Source of the DNA: Streptomyces cinnabarinus
GTDB lineage: Bacteria > Actinomycetota > Actinomycetes > Streptomycetales > Streptomycetaceae
Assembly: GCF_027270315.1 (NCBI RefSeq)
Contig: NZ_CP114413.1
Span: 3,596,001-3,660,000, forward strand
DNA length: 64,000 nucleotides
Direction: 5' to 3'
Below the pieces are notes generated by a model. That model saw only the letters and a program-made list of their open reading frames with translations. It had not been told where the DNA came from and ran no database searches. This document shows, in pieces, positions 8,423 to 17,289 of this stretch (its first letter is position 1; the number at the start of each line of letters is the position of its first letter). Made by a program: the position numbers and the translations under genes.

Positions 8423-9274
8423 ATGTCCCCGAAGGCACTCCTCAGTCACCGCCAGAAGCGCCTGGGTCATGAGTTGCGCAGCATGCGGGTAGCTGTAGGG
8501 ATGTCGGCAGAGCAGGCGGCGAACCTCCTCGGCGTCGACCGAGGAAAGATCTCCAACATGGAGTCCGGGGTTCGGAACATCAGCGAGGCGCGTCTACGCC
8601 TCTTGGCTCACCATTGCCAGTGTCACGATGAGAAGTACGTCGATGCGTTGGTCGACATGGCCTCGGCCGGCAATCAGGGTTGGTGGGAGCAGTACCGCGG
8701 ATCTCTCCCTCAAGGTCTTCTCGACATCGCAGAGTTGGAGACGCGGGCCACTCGCATGCGAGTGGCGTCCACAGTGCATATTCCGGGCCTGTTGCAGACA
8801 ACGGACCACGCCTTGGCGGTCTTTCGAGCCGTCCTCCCACCCCTACCGGAACACGAGGTGGCAATGAGGGCCGCCCATCGCAGCCATCGCCAGGAGGTTC
8901 TGCGAGATGATGCCCCTCCCGCCATAGCCGCGATCGTTCATGAGGCGGCCCTCCGAATGCAGTTCGGAGGGCGTCGGGTGGCCCGTGAGCAACTTCAGCA
9001 CTTGCTGAACCAGTCCGAACGGCCCAGCGTGACGGTCTTGGTAGTGCCCTTCATCCATGGAGCATTCCCCGGTGCAGGCCAGACCGTGTTGTACGCGGAA
9101 GGGCCCACGGAACGCTTGGACACAGTGCAGATCGACAACTCTCACGGCCCGGATTTCCTTCACGGCCCGTCCGAGTTGGCCAAGTATCGTGCCCAGTTGG
9201 ATCGAACGGAAGATCTCAGCCTGTCCCCAGACGACTCAAGGGACTTGATCAACACCATCGCACGCGAACTCTAG
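8423..9274 (+). CDS. XRE-family helix-turn-helix regulator with DUF5753 domain
   Basis: 283 residues. Residues about 10-70 form the XRE helix-turn-helix (LGHELRSMR, SAEQAANLLGVDRGKISNME). From about 100 on the sequence follows the DUF5753 ligand/partner domain (VHIPGLLQTTDHALAV, a PSVTVLVVPF strand, and a late LYAEGP). Start ATG 8423 has GGAAGGA 6 nt upstream, better than the in-frame ATG at 8375. It is followed after 7 nt by the DUF397-like gene, the standard XRE-DUF397 pair of Streptomyces, where the small protein is thought to act with the regulator. The neighbouring divergent ATPase completes a whiJ-like set. Confidence 0.9.
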   Translation: MSPKALLSHRQKRLGHELRSMRVAVGMSAEQAANLLGVDRGKISNMESGVRNISEARLRLLAHHCQCHDEKYVDALVDMASAGNQGWWEQYRGSLPQGLLDIAELETRATRMRVASTVHIPGLLQTTDHALAVFRAVLPPLPEHEVAMRAAHRSHRQEVLRDDAPPAIAAIVHEAALRMQFGGRRVAREQLQHLLNQSERPSVTVLVVPFIHGAFPGAGQTVLYAEGPTERLDTVQIDNSHGPDFLHGPSELAKYRAQLDRTEDLSLSPDDSRDLINTIAREL

Positions 9275-9281
9275 GGGCGTC

Positions 9282-9476
9282 ATGCACGAGATCCAGTGGG
9301 AAGAGCCCTTCTGCGGGGAGGGCAATGCGTGCTTCCTGATAGGGGTGGACGAAGATGGCAACGCTTACATAGCAGTGCACGGCCAGGAGGATCGATTCAT
9401 CACGGACAGTCGAGAGGCCCTGCGCACCATGATCCTCAACATCAAGGCAGGCAAGGCAGATCACCTGCTCCGGTGA
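9282..9476 (+). CDS. DUF397-like small protein
   Basis: 64 residues. The pattern W-x-EPFCGEGNACF, a beta-hairpin (GNAYIAVHG), then a short helix ending IKAGKADHLL follows the DUF397 layout (W-SS-GGGNCVEV ... FLAGVKAGEFD), though it diverges more than most copies. The ATG has AGGGG 6 nt upstream, overlapping the XRE stop region, so the two are cotranscribed and probably coupled. Its predicted job is partner of the XRE protein encoded just before it. Confidence 0.75.
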   Translation: MHEIQWEEPFCGEGNACFLIGVDEDGNAYIAVHGQEDRFITDSREALRTMILNIKAGKADHLLR

Positions 9477-9567
9477 AGCGGCACCTTACGCGTCAACTCA
9501 GTGACTCAATAACTCTCAAGAAGCCCACCCCACGGCTTGCCCCCCGTGGATCCCCGATCCCCTTGGA

Positions 9568-9870
9568 TCAGCCGTTGCGGTCGGCCACGGCCCAGGAGGC
9601 GAGGGCGACGGCTCCGGCGACGCCGACCACGGCCGGCCAGGCGCCGACCTTCTTGGCGAGGGGGTGGGACCCGGCGAAGGCGGCGACGTACGCGGCCGTC
9701 AGCGCGCCCGCGGCCGGTCCGCCGGCCCGCTGCCGCCACTGCTTGGCGGCGGCCGCCCCGGCCGCGGCGAGCACGACACCGCCGAGCGGCCGCTTCTTCG
9801 TCCACCGGGCCACGCCGTACCCGCCGACGAGCCCGCCCGCGGCGATCGCCGCGCTGGGAATCTTCGCCAT
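9568..9870 (-). CDS. Small hypothetical membrane protein
   Basis: 100 residues with an excellent ribosome-binding site (AGGAGG 9 nt before ATG 9870). It is glycine/alanine-rich with two or three short hydrophobic stretches (residues about 8-20, 27-42 and 76-95) separated by basic turns (RWTKKR, KQWRQR). No family is recognised. High GC and the strong Shine-Dalgarno sequence mark the return to chromosomal backbone after the island. It is a single gene with its own upstream region shared with the divergent hydrolase. Confidence 0.7.
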   Translation of the reverse strand: MAKIPSAAIAAGGLVGGYGVARWTKKRPLGGVVLAAAGAAAAKQWRQRAGGPAAGALTAAYVAAFAGSHPLAKKVGAWPAVVGVAGAVALASWAVADRNG

Positions 9871-9995
9871 GTCTGCCTGCCTCCTGCCTAAGTGACTGAT
9901 GAGACAGAGGCTAATCGTCCCGCTCGACGATCACTCGAACACCCCGGACGGGGGTGAGTGACAGGATCGCGTCACACCGACCGAAGAGAGCACCG

Positions 9996-10808
9996 GTGAC
10001 ACAGAACCAGCACTTCACCACCCCCGACGGCACCCGCATCGCCTACCGCGACCACCGCGCCCCCGGCCCCGCGGTACTCCTCCTCCACGGCCTGGCGGGC
10101 CACCAGGGCGAGTGGGACGACCTGACGGGGCGCCTGCGGGCCGACGGCCACCGAGTGGTGACGTACGACGCAAGAGGCCACGGCGCGAGCACCCGCCGCC
10201 CGCGGAGCGTGACCCGGGAGGTGTGCGTGGCGGACGCGGCGGCGCTGGTAGAGCACCTATCGCTGTCCGCCGTGACGCTGGTGGGCCAGTCCCTGGGCGG
10301 CCATACGGCGATGCTGCTGGCGGCGGCCCGTCCGGACCTGGTGTCGGCGCTGGTCCTGATCGAGGCAGGCCCGGGACGTACTCCCGCGGAGACCCCCGCC
10401 CAGATAGGCGCGTGGCTGGACAGCTGGCCGAGGCCGTTCAAGTCGTTCCAGGAGGCGAGCGATTTCCTCGGCCACGAGGGCTGGGCGAGGGGTCTGGAGG
10501 AGCGGGAGGACGGCTGGTGGCCGCGGGTGGACCGGGACGTGATGGTGGGGATGATCACAGACCTGACGAGGCGCGACCACTGGGCCGATTGGAGCCGTAC
10601 GGCGGCACCCGCGCTGGTGATCAGGGGCGCGGACGGCTGGCTGCCGGAGGAGGAGTTCGAGGCGATGCCGACCCGCCGCGGCGCCCTGACCGAACTGCGC
10701 ACGATCCCGGCGGCGGGGCACGACGTACACCTGGATCAGCCGGAGGGGCTGTATGCGGTGATGGAGGCGTTCATGGCCGCGACATCGCGCCGTACCCCCA
10801 GAAGCTGA
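9996..10808 (+). CDS. Alpha/beta hydrolase
   Basis: 270 residues with the complete alpha/beta hydrolase signature. The oxyanion strand is LLLHGLAGHQGEW, the nucleophile elbow is GQSLGG with Ser99, the acid is in RGADGW, and the histidine is in GHDVHLD near the C-terminus. It is closest in feel to small esterases and haloperoxidase-like hydrolases; the substrate is unknown. GTG 9996 is preferred because GAGAG lies just upstream; a GTG at 9954 would add 14 residues without homology. It has no signal peptide, so it is cytosolic. It stands alone, 54 bp before the glycosyltransferase gene. Confidence 0.85.
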   Translation: MTQNQHFTTPDGTRIAYRDHRAPGPAVLLLHGLAGHQGEWDDLTGRLRADGHRVVTYDARGHGASTRRPRSVTREVCVADAAALVEHLSLSAVTLVGQSLGGHTAMLLAAARPDLVSALVLIEAGPGRTPAETPAQIGAWLDSWPRPFKSFQEASDFLGHEGWARGLEEREDGWWPRVDRDVMVGMITDLTRRDHWADWSRTAAPALVIRGADGWLPEEEFEAMPTRRGALTELRTIPAAGHDVHLDQPEGLYAVMEAFMAATSRRTPRS

Positions 10809-10862
10809 CATAGCGTGTCATCTACGTACAAATGAACCGTAGGTGAATCCCAGGGGCCAGCC

Positions 10863-12539
10863 ATGCGCAAAGTCACCGTCGTAGTCCCCGTCCACAACGC
10901 CGGCGACTACCTGCACCGCTGCGCCGCTTCCCTCCTCCACCAGACCATCGGCCGCGACGCGTACGAGATCGTCTACGTCGACGACGGCTCGACCGACGGC
11001 TCCGGAGCGCGCCTGGACCGGCTGGCGGCACAGCACCCGCACCTCGTGCGCGTGGTGCACCAGGAGAATTCCGGCTGGCCGGGCAAACCCCGGAATGTCG
11101 GAGTGCGCCACGCCCGCGGTGAGTACGTGCAGTTCGTCGACCAGGACGACGAGTTGATGCCGGAGGCGCTGGAGAATCTGTACACCCTCGCGATGCGCAA
11201 CGACTCGGACATCGTGCTGGGCCGGGTGGTCGGCACGATGCAGGCGCCCAGCCGGGTCTTCAAGCGCACCGTCGACCGCTGCACCGTCGCCGACGCCCCG
11301 CTCTTCGAGAGCCTGACCCCGCACAAGATGTTCCGCCGGGCCTTCCTCCTCGACCACGGCATCGAGTTCCCCGAGGGCCGGGTGCGGCTGGAGGACCAAC
11401 TGTTCATGGCCCGCGCCTACGTGCGCGCCAAGACGGTCTCGATCCTCTCCACGCCCAGCTACGTCTGGAACCGCCGCGAGGACGGCGGCAACACCAGCGC
11501 CTCGGCCACGACGCCGGAGACGTACTACGCCTACCTGCGCCAGGTGATCGACGCGGTGAAGGAGGGCACCGACCCGGGCCCGCTCCAGGACGACCTCCTG
11601 CGCCGCTCCTACCGGGTGGAACTCCTGCGCCCCGTGAGCGAACCGAGAGTCCTGCAACGCAGCGGCGCGGCCCTGGACCGCTACTTCACCACGGTCCGCC
11701 GTACGGCCCTCGACTGCTTCCCCACGGGCGTACGGGAGGGCCTGCCCGCGATCTCCCGTCTGAGGGCGACCCTGCTGGAGGAGGGCCGCCTGGACTCCCT
11801 GGTCGAGCTGGCGCGGAGGGTGGCGGCGATCAGGCCGCGCCTGACCGTGGAGGACATCCACTGGAGCCGCGACGCGCTCCACATCACCACGACAATCGAC
11901 ATGCTCCGCCCGGACGGGGAGCCTCTCACGCTGTACGAGCGTCAGGGCCGGCTCTGCCTCGACCCCGAGCTCCTGAACGGCATCAAGGGCGCCGAGAACT
12001 GGGTGGTCCCGAACCCCCTGGCGCATGCCGAGGGTGAACTGCTGACCCATGACACGGCCCGCGACGCGTGGTGGTTTCCGGACGGGGACCTGATGCCACG
12101 GACGGAACCGGCGGGCGGGCGCCACCACCGCGTAGTGCTCTCGGGCACGACGAGGATCGACCCGCTGACCCTGGCGGACGGCGAGCCCCTGCTGCCCGGT
12201 ACGCACCTGGTGTGGGCGAGTGCGCAGCTCCTGGGGGTGGGCCGCCGAGCACGCGTCATTCCGGACGGCAGCCTCGCACGGATCCCCACGGCGTCCGCGG
12301 GCAGCCCGCCCCGTCTGATCATCCCGACGAGGACACCCCGCGAGGGGCAACTACGGCTGGCGGTGGGCCCGCCGGGCGCCACGGCCCTTCACCACCGTCT
12401 GCTCCTGCGCACCACGACCTCCCCCGACCTGCGCCGTACGACCCGCAGACTGCTCCGCCACCTCCCGCCGGCGCTGCGCCGCAGGGCGGGCGGGCTGGCG
12501 AGACGCGCGGACCCGTGGAGCACCCCGAAAGACCACTGA
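10863..12539 (+). CDS. Family 2 glycosyltransferase with C-terminal beta-rich domain
   Basis: 558 residues. Residues 1-220 are a GT-A fold: TVVVPVHNAGDYL, the nucleotide-binding DDGSTDGS, the metal-binding DQDD (an expanded DxD), and a later RLEDQLF segment with the likely catalytic acid. The C-terminal 300 residues hold a linker and beta-sandwich resembling the trimerisation region of TarS/TarP wall-teichoic-acid glycosyltransferases. It has no membrane helix. A role in glycosylating a wall polymer is inference from that architecture. The ATG follows AGGGG. The arginine-rich C-terminus (RRTTRRLLRHL, RRRAGGLARRAD) could bind membrane or polyanionic acceptor. Confidence 0.8.
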   Translation: MRKVTVVVPVHNAGDYLHRCAASLLHQTIGRDAYEIVYVDDGSTDGSGARLDRLAAQHPHLVRVVHQENSGWPGKPRNVGVRHARGEYVQFVDQDDELMPEALENLYTLAMRNDSDIVLGRVVGTMQAPSRVFKRTVDRCTVADAPLFESLTPHKMFRRAFLLDHGIEFPEGRVRLEDQLFMARAYVRAKTVSILSTPSYVWNRREDGGNTSASATTPETYYAYLRQVIDAVKEGTDPGPLQDDLLRRSYRVELLRPVSEPRVLQRSGAALDRYFTTVRRTALDCFPTGVREGLPAISRLRATLLEEGRLDSLVELARRVAAIRPRLTVEDIHWSRDALHITTTIDMLRPDGEPLTLYERQGRLCLDPELLNGIKGAENWVVPNPLAHAEGELLTHDTARDAWWFPDGDLMPRTEPAGGRHHRVVLSGTTRIDPLTLADGEPLLPGTHLVWASAQLLGVGRRARVIPDGSLARIPTASAGSPPRLIIPTRTPREGQLRLAVGPPGATALHHRLLLRTTTSPDLRRTTRRLLRHLPPALRRRAGGLARRADPWSTPKDH

Positions 12540-12601
12540 CCGCACGCCATGACGTCGTCGACAACCCCCTGTGACTGTGGCACGGGGCCGGAGGGTGCAG
12601 G

Positions 12602-13108
12602 ATGGGGGGTATGACTACCAAGGTCTACTTCGACATCACCATCAACGGCGAGCCCGCGGGACGCATCAACTTCAACCTCTACGACGACGTCGTCCCGAAG
12701 ACGGCCGAGAACTTCCGTGCCCTGGCCACGGGCGAGAAGGGCTTCGGCTACGCCGGTTCCTCCTTCCACCGGGTCATCCCGGACTTCATGCTCCAGGGCG
12801 GCGACTTCACCGCCGGCAACGGCACGGGCGGCAAGAGCATCTACGGCGAGAAGTTCGCCGACGAGAACTTCCAGCTCAAGCACACCCGCCCCGGCCTTCT
12901 CTCGATGGCCAACGCGGGCCCGAACACCAACGGCTCCCAGTTCTTCATCACGACGATCGTCACCGACTGGCTGGACGGCAAGCACGTCGTCTTCGGCGAG
13001 GTCGCGGACGAGGACAGCATGAAGCTGGTCAAGAAGATCGAGGCGCTGGGCTCGCGCAGCGGCACGACGTCGGCGAAGATCACGATCTCGGCGTCGGGTC
13101 AGCTCTGA
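12602..13108 (+). CDS. Cyclophilin-type peptidyl-prolyl isomerase
   Basis: 168 residues, a minimal single-domain cyclophilin that accelerates cis-trans isomerisation of X-Pro bonds in the cytosol. Key segments are present: FHRVIPDFMLQGGDF (catalytic Arg), the GGKSIYGEKF loop, NTNGSQFFIT, WLDGKHVVFGEV. There is no signal peptide. Start: ATG 12602 has GGAGG 7 nt upstream, adding Met-Gly-Gly before the ATG at 12611 that homologues usually use (MTTKVYFD); both are possible. A bidirectional terminator-like hairpin follows at 13128-13160. Confidence 0.95.
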   Translation: MGGMTTKVYFDITINGEPAGRINFNLYDDVVPKTAENFRALATGEKGFGYAGSSFHRVIPDFMLQGGDFTAGNGTGGKSIYGEKFADENFQLKHTRPGLLSMANAGPNTNGSQFFITTIVTDWLDGKHVVFGEVADEDSMKLVKKIEALGSRSGTTSAKITISASGQL

Positions 13109-13127
13109 CGGAACCAACAGACCTGAC

Positions 13128-13160
13128 GGCCGGGGTGGCATGAGCACTGCCGCCCCGGCC
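13128..13160. terminator. Bidirectional hairpin terminator
   Basis: A 13-bp stem (GGCCGGGGTGGCA pairing with TGCCGCCCCGGCC, one G-U pair) and a 7-nt loop sit between the convergent cyclophilin and VOC genes. There is no U-tract, as usual in Streptomyces. Confidence 0.7.
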
Positions 13161-13170
13161 GCTGCTGTCC

Positions 13171-13533
13171 TCAGCGGTCCTTGTGTGTCAGCACATTCAC
13201 CACCCGCCCACCCGGATCCCGGACGAAGAACCTCCGCACCCCCCACTCCTCGTCCCGCAGCTCGCGCACGATCTCCGCGCCGGAGGCGATGACCTGGGCG
13301 TACACCGCGTCCACGTCCTCGACCTCCACGCTGAGGTCGGGGACGACCGGGGCCGTGCGTTCCTCGGTGAAGAGGCTGATCTGGGCGGTGGGGTTGGCGG
13401 GGGACGCCAGCGTGGTGACCCAGCCCATGTTCATGACCTCCTCGAAGCCGAGGAGGCCGTAGAAGTCGCGGCTCTGGGCCAGCGCCTCGGCGGACTCGAT
13501 CTGGATGTTCGGGACGATTCTGCGGATGGTCAT
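13171..13533 (-). CDS. VOC-family (glyoxalase/bleomycin-resistance fold) protein
   Basis: 120 residues. Two beta-alpha-beta-beta-beta repeats of the vicinal-oxygen-chelate fold: RRIVPNIQ ... RDFYGLLGFE in the first half and LSVEVEDVDAVYAQV ... EEWGVRRFFVRDPGGRVVNVL in the second. The second half has the typical FxxDPxG ending. The metal ligands are incomplete, so it may bind a ligand rather than catalyse. Start ATG 13533 has GGAGG at 6 nt. The substrate is unknown. Confidence 0.85.
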   Translation of the reverse strand: MTIRRIVPNIQIESAEALAQSRDFYGLLGFEEVMNMGWVTTLASPANPTAQISLFTEERTAPVVPDLSVEVEDVDAVYAQVIASGAEIVRELRDEEWGVRRFFVRDPGGRVVNVLTHKDR

Positions 13534-13638
13534 CGCGGGCCTCCGGGTCGGCGCCACCGGTTTCCCGGTTTCTGTTATCCCCTCCCCCTACCCCCCGTCT
13601 CCTCTGCGTCCCCACCCCCGACGCCGAGGTACGCGCAC

Positions 13639-15039
13639 GTGATACGTCAGATCAGCCGCCGCAGCCTGCTCAAGGCGACCGGTGCCACGGCGGGAGCCGC
13701 GGCCGTCGCCGGCGGTACGGCCACCCCCGCCGCTGCCGCCGGGGCCTACGCCCACCCCGGGCTCCTGCACACCGGCTCCGACCTGGGCCGCATGGCCGAG
13801 AAGGTCGGCAAGGGCGCCACGCCCCAGACCGCCGGATTCGCCAGGCTCACCGCCAACCGGCACTCCCAAAGCGCCTGGACCGCCAACCCCCAGGCCACCG
13901 TCCACCGCGGCGCCGGCTCGCCGCAGAACTACGCGATCCTCTACAACGACATCCACGCCGCCTACCAGAACGCCCTGCGCGGACACGTCAGCGGTGACGA
14001 CGTCCATCTCGACACCGCCGTCGAGATCCTCAACGCCTGGTCCGGGAAGCTGACCGGACTCGCGGGCAGCGCCGACCGGTTCCTCGCCGCCGGGCTGTAC
14101 GGCTATCAGTTCGCCAACGCCGCCGAACTCGTCCGCGACCACCCGGACTTCGACCTCGCCCGGTTCCAGGAGATGCTCAGCACCGTCTTCGGCTCGCTCA
14201 GCGACGACTTCCTGGTCCGGCACAACGGCGCCGTCGTCTCCAACTACTGGACCAACTGGGACCTCACCGCCATGGCCTGCGTCCTGGCCACCGGCCTCTT
14301 CTGCGACGACCGGGCCCAAGTCGCCCGCGCCGTTGACTATTTCAAGCATGGAGAAGGGCTCGGGTCGGTTCAGAACGCCATTCCCGTCCTGCACGACGAC
14401 GGGCTCGGTGAGTGGCTGGAGGCCGGGCGGGACCAGGGGCACGCGCTGCTCGGGGTCGGGCTGATGGGCACGTTCTGCGAGATGGCCTGGAACCAGGGCA
14501 TCGATCTGTACGGCCACGACGACAGCCGCTTCCTCAAGGGCGCCCAGTACGTGGCCAAGTGGGCCATGGGCGGGGAGGTGCCGTTCACCGCCGGCACCCG
14601 GGAGAAGGGCGCGGTCAACGGCTGGTCGGGAAGTGAGACCGTCACCGAGGCCGCCCCGGTCGACCCGGCCATGACCCGGCCCGTCTGGGCGATGATCGCC
14701 AACCACTACACCAGGCGCCGGGACCAGGACGCCTCCTACCTCACGCGGATCGCCGCTCGGTCCGGCCCCGAGGGCGGGGGCGGGGACTACGGTCCCAACA
14801 GTGGCGGGTACGACCAGCTCGGCTTCGGGACGCTGGCGTTCACGCGGGACAGGGCGGTCGTACGGGTGACGCCCTCTGCCAGTCCGTCCGGCGGCGCCCG
14901 CCCCCAGGGAGGCTCCAGCACCGGCGGCCTCGCCGCGACCGGCTCCGACGACCTCCTCGGCTGGGCCGCCGCGACCGGCATCGGCGCGCTGGCGGGCGGG
15001 TTGCTGTTGCTGCGCCGCCGGGGCAGGTCCGCCGAGTAG
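13639..15039 (+). CDS. Tat-exported, sortase-anchored alginate-lyase-family protein
   Basis: 466 residues from GTG 13639 (GAGG 11 nt upstream). The N-terminus has a twin-arginine signal (SRRSLLKATG) and an Ala-rich h-region ending in AAAAGAYA. The middle (about 60-390) is an alpha/alpha-toroid-like lyase domain with NYWTNWDL, a substrate-cleft signature of the alginate/heparin lyase superfamily, and GGYDQLGF near the end. A Ser/Gly/Pro stalk leads to LAATG at residues 431-435, a hydrophobic helix and RRRGR. This is the LAxTG cell-wall sorting signal used by Streptomyces class E sortases. Expected place: covalently on the cell wall, degrading uronate polymers. Substrate is inferred. Confidence 0.8.
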   Translation: MIRQISRRSLLKATGATAGAAAVAGGTATPAAAAGAYAHPGLLHTGSDLGRMAEKVGKGATPQTAGFARLTANRHSQSAWTANPQATVHRGAGSPQNYAILYNDIHAAYQNALRGHVSGDDVHLDTAVEILNAWSGKLTGLAGSADRFLAAGLYGYQFANAAELVRDHPDFDLARFQEMLSTVFGSLSDDFLVRHNGAVVSNYWTNWDLTAMACVLATGLFCDDRAQVARAVDYFKHGEGLGSVQNAIPVLHDDGLGEWLEAGRDQGHALLGVGLMGTFCEMAWNQGIDLYGHDDSRFLKGAQYVAKWAMGGEVPFTAGTREKGAVNGWSGSETVTEAAPVDPAMTRPVWAMIANHYTRRRDQDASYLTRIAARSGPEGGGGDYGPNSGGYDQLGFGTLAFTRDRAVVRVTPSASPSGGARPQGGSSTGGLAATGSDDLLGWAAATGIGALAGGLLLLRRRGRSAE

Positions 15040-15123
15040 GCCGGACGCGAGGGGGCCGGGCCAAGGGGGCGCGCACCCGCGCCCCTGCCCATCAGCGGCC
15101 CGCAGCCCCGTGCTCGACCCACC

Positions 15124-15597
15124 TCACCCGAACATGCCCACCACGTAGTCCCCCGCCGGCTGCTGCAGCATCACGTTGACCCGGTTGTAGGTGTTGATCA
15201 GCGCGATGATCGCCACCAGCGCCCCGAGCTGCTCCTCGTCGTAGTGCTTGGCGGCGTTCTCCCACACCTCGGCCGGGACGCCGCCCGCCGCGTCGGCGAT
15301 GCGGGTGCCCTGCTCGGCCAGTTCCAGCGCGGCGCGCTCCGGCTCGGTGAAGACCGTCGCCTCGCGCCAGGTCGCGACGAGGTGGAGGCGCTGGTGGGTC
15401 TCCCCGGCCGCGGCGGCGTCCTTGGTGTGCATGTCGGTGCAGTAGCCGCAGCCGTTGATCTGGCTGGCGCGGATCTTCACGAGCTCCGCGGTCGAGTCGG
15501 GCAGCGTCGAGTCGGCCACCGCCTTGGCCGCGGTGTTGACGTGCCGGAAGACCTTGGCCAGGACCGGGTTCTCGAAGAGGTTGAGGCGGGCTTCCAT
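15124..15597 (-). CDS. AhpD-like carboxymuconolactone decarboxylase-family protein
   Basis: 157 residues. It has the AhpD-type redox motif CGYC (Cys50, Cys53) followed by DMH, embedded in the helical CMD fold (SQINGCGYCTDMHTKDA). It is likely an alkylhydroperoxidase or thiol-peroxidase acting in the cytosol on peroxides. Start ATG 15597 has AAGGAG at 6 nt, so the in-frame codons up to 15630 are leader. It is a single gene; no peroxiredoxin partner is adjacent. Confidence 0.9.
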   Translation of the reverse strand: MEARLNLFENPVLAKVFRHVNTAAKAVADSTLPDSTAELVKIRASQINGCGYCTDMHTKDAAAAGETHQRLHLVATWREATVFTEPERAALELAEQGTRIADAAGGVPAEVWENAAKHYDEEQLGALVAIIALINTYNRVNVMLQQPAGDYVVGMFG

Positions 15598-15692
15598 GAC
15601 TGGCTCCTTAGCCGTCGTAGGTGATGACACCCCTATGACGGGACAGCCCGGCCCTGTGTGACACGGAGAAAAGTGACCTGCGCCACTCCCTG

Positions 15693-17063
15693 CTACGCCC
15701 CCAGCGCCCGCGACACCGTATAGATCAGCAGCCCGGCCAGCGAGCCCACCACCGTGCCGTTGATCCGGATGAACTGCAGGTCACGGCCGATGTGCGCCTC
15801 GATCTTCCTCGTCGTGTGCTCGGCGTCCCAGCTCGCCACGGTGTCGGTGATCAGGGAGGTGATCTCCTTGCGGTAGGTGGTGACGACGTAGACCGCGGCG
15901 CCCTCCACCCAGCTGTCGACCTTCCGCTGGAGCTTGGGGTCCTGCGCCATCCGGGCGCCCAGCGACAGCAGTGAGGCCCGCAGCCGCAGCCGCAGCTCGC
16001 TGCGCTCGTCCTCCGCCGCCGAGACGATCATGGACCGGACGGCCGTCCAGGCGGAGGCGATCAGGTCCTGCACCTCGCCCCGGCCGAGCACCTCGCCCTT
16101 GAGCCGCTCCACGCGCGCCCGGGTCTCGGTGTCGGACTGGAGGTCGGAGGCGAAGTCGTTGAGGAAGCGGTCGAGGGCGCCGCGCGCCGGATGGGAGGGC
16201 ATGTCGCGCATCTCGGTGACGAAGCGCAGCAGTTCCTTGTAGACGCGCTCGCCGACCCGCTTGTCGACGAAGCGGGGGGTCCAGCCGGGCGCGCCGCCCT
16301 GGACGGCGTCCATGACCTGCTCGTCGTGCAGGACCAGCCAGTCGTGCGCGCGGGCCACGACGAGGTCGACGAAGCGCTTGTGGCCGCCGTCGGCCACCAC
16401 CTTCTCCAGCATCTTGCCGATGCCGGGGCCGATCTCCTGGGCGTCGGCCCGCCGGGTGATCGCCTCCCCGACGACCGCCTGGACGTCGGAGTCCCGCAGC
16501 ACGGTCAGCGCGCCCCGCAGCGCCGCCGACAGTTCGGCGGTGACCCGGTCGGCGTGGTCCGGTTCGGCCAGCCAGGCGCCGAGTCTGCTGCCGATGCCGA
16601 CGGAGCGCAGCCGCTGCCGTACGACGTCCTCGGAGAGGAAGTTCTCGCCGACGAACTCGCCCAGGGAGACGCCCAGCTGGTCCTTCTTGGTGGGGATGAT
16701 CGCGGTGTGCGGGATGGGGATGCCGAGGGGGTGGCGGAAGAGGGCCGTGACAGCGAACCAGTCGGCCAGCGCGCCGACCATGCCCGCCTCGGCGGCCGCG
16801 GCGACATAGCCCGCCCAGGTGCCGGCGCCCTCGTTCGACGCCCATTTGGCGAGGACGTACACCAGGGCGACGAAGAGCAGCAGTCCGGTCGCGGTGAGCT
16901 TCATCCGGCGGACGCCGCGCTGCTTCTCCTCGTCGGCGGCGCTGAAGGTCGTCATCGCACGGACGGCCGAGGCGGGGACGCCGACAGGATTGGCCGGTGC
17001 GCCGCGCCGGGAATGCTCCCCTACGTCCGAAGACCCCGACAGTTCCGTTTTCGATCGTTCCAT
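15693..17063 (-). CDS. DUF445 membrane protein
   Basis: 456 residues. A transmembrane helix near residues 50-75 (LTATGLLLFVALVYVLAKW), then the family hallmark GMVGALADWFAVTALFRHPLGIPIPHTAI, a long helical, probably coiled-coil middle (about 150-400), and a final hydrophobic helix (TVVGSLAGLLIYTVSRAL). DUF445 proteins are inner-membrane proteins of unknown function related to YheB/YjiN. Start ATG 17063 is chosen because GGTGGAG lies just upstream; the next ATG (16955) has none and the frame remains open further up. It is divergent from the SGNH esterase gene. Confidence 0.85.
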   Translation of the reverse strand: MERSKTELSGSSDVGEHSRRGAPANPVGVPASAVRAMTTFSAADEEKQRGVRRMKLTATGLLLFVALVYVLAKWASNEGAGTWAGYVAAAAEAGMVGALADWFAVTALFRHPLGIPIPHTAIIPTKKDQLGVSLGEFVGENFLSEDVVRQRLRSVGIGSRLGAWLAEPDHADRVTAELSAALRGALTVLRDSDVQAVVGEAITRRADAQEIGPGIGKMLEKVVADGGHKRFVDLVVARAHDWLVLHDEQVMDAVQGGAPGWTPRFVDKRVGERVYKELLRFVTEMRDMPSHPARGALDRFLNDFASDLQSDTETRARVERLKGEVLGRGEVQDLIASAWTAVRSMIVSAAEDERSELRLRLRASLLSLGARMAQDPKLQRKVDSWVEGAAVYVVTTYRKEITSLITDTVASWDAEHTTRKIEAHIGRDLQFIRINGTVVGSLAGLLIYTVSRALGA

Positions 17064-17289
17064 CCGCTCCACCCGTCCGCGATCCCCGTACACATTGTCC
17101 CTTCCTGACCGACTCATGGAACGGAACAAGAGTTCCCCGCGTCTGTTCGAAGGGGGGAACACCGGGGAAATCTCCGGGTTGGTCCATGGCCCAATGGGGG
17201 GTCCGTTCGAGTCCTCCCCCCTCATGACGCATCATGAGATGATCACATCGGAGCCTCGGGCTCCCATTGCCCGAGGAGATACGCACCGC

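Noticed and set aside
10818..12350. 510-codon minus-strand frame opposite the glycosyltransferase
   Set aside because: Antisense of a GT2 gene with intact motifs; no recognisable content.
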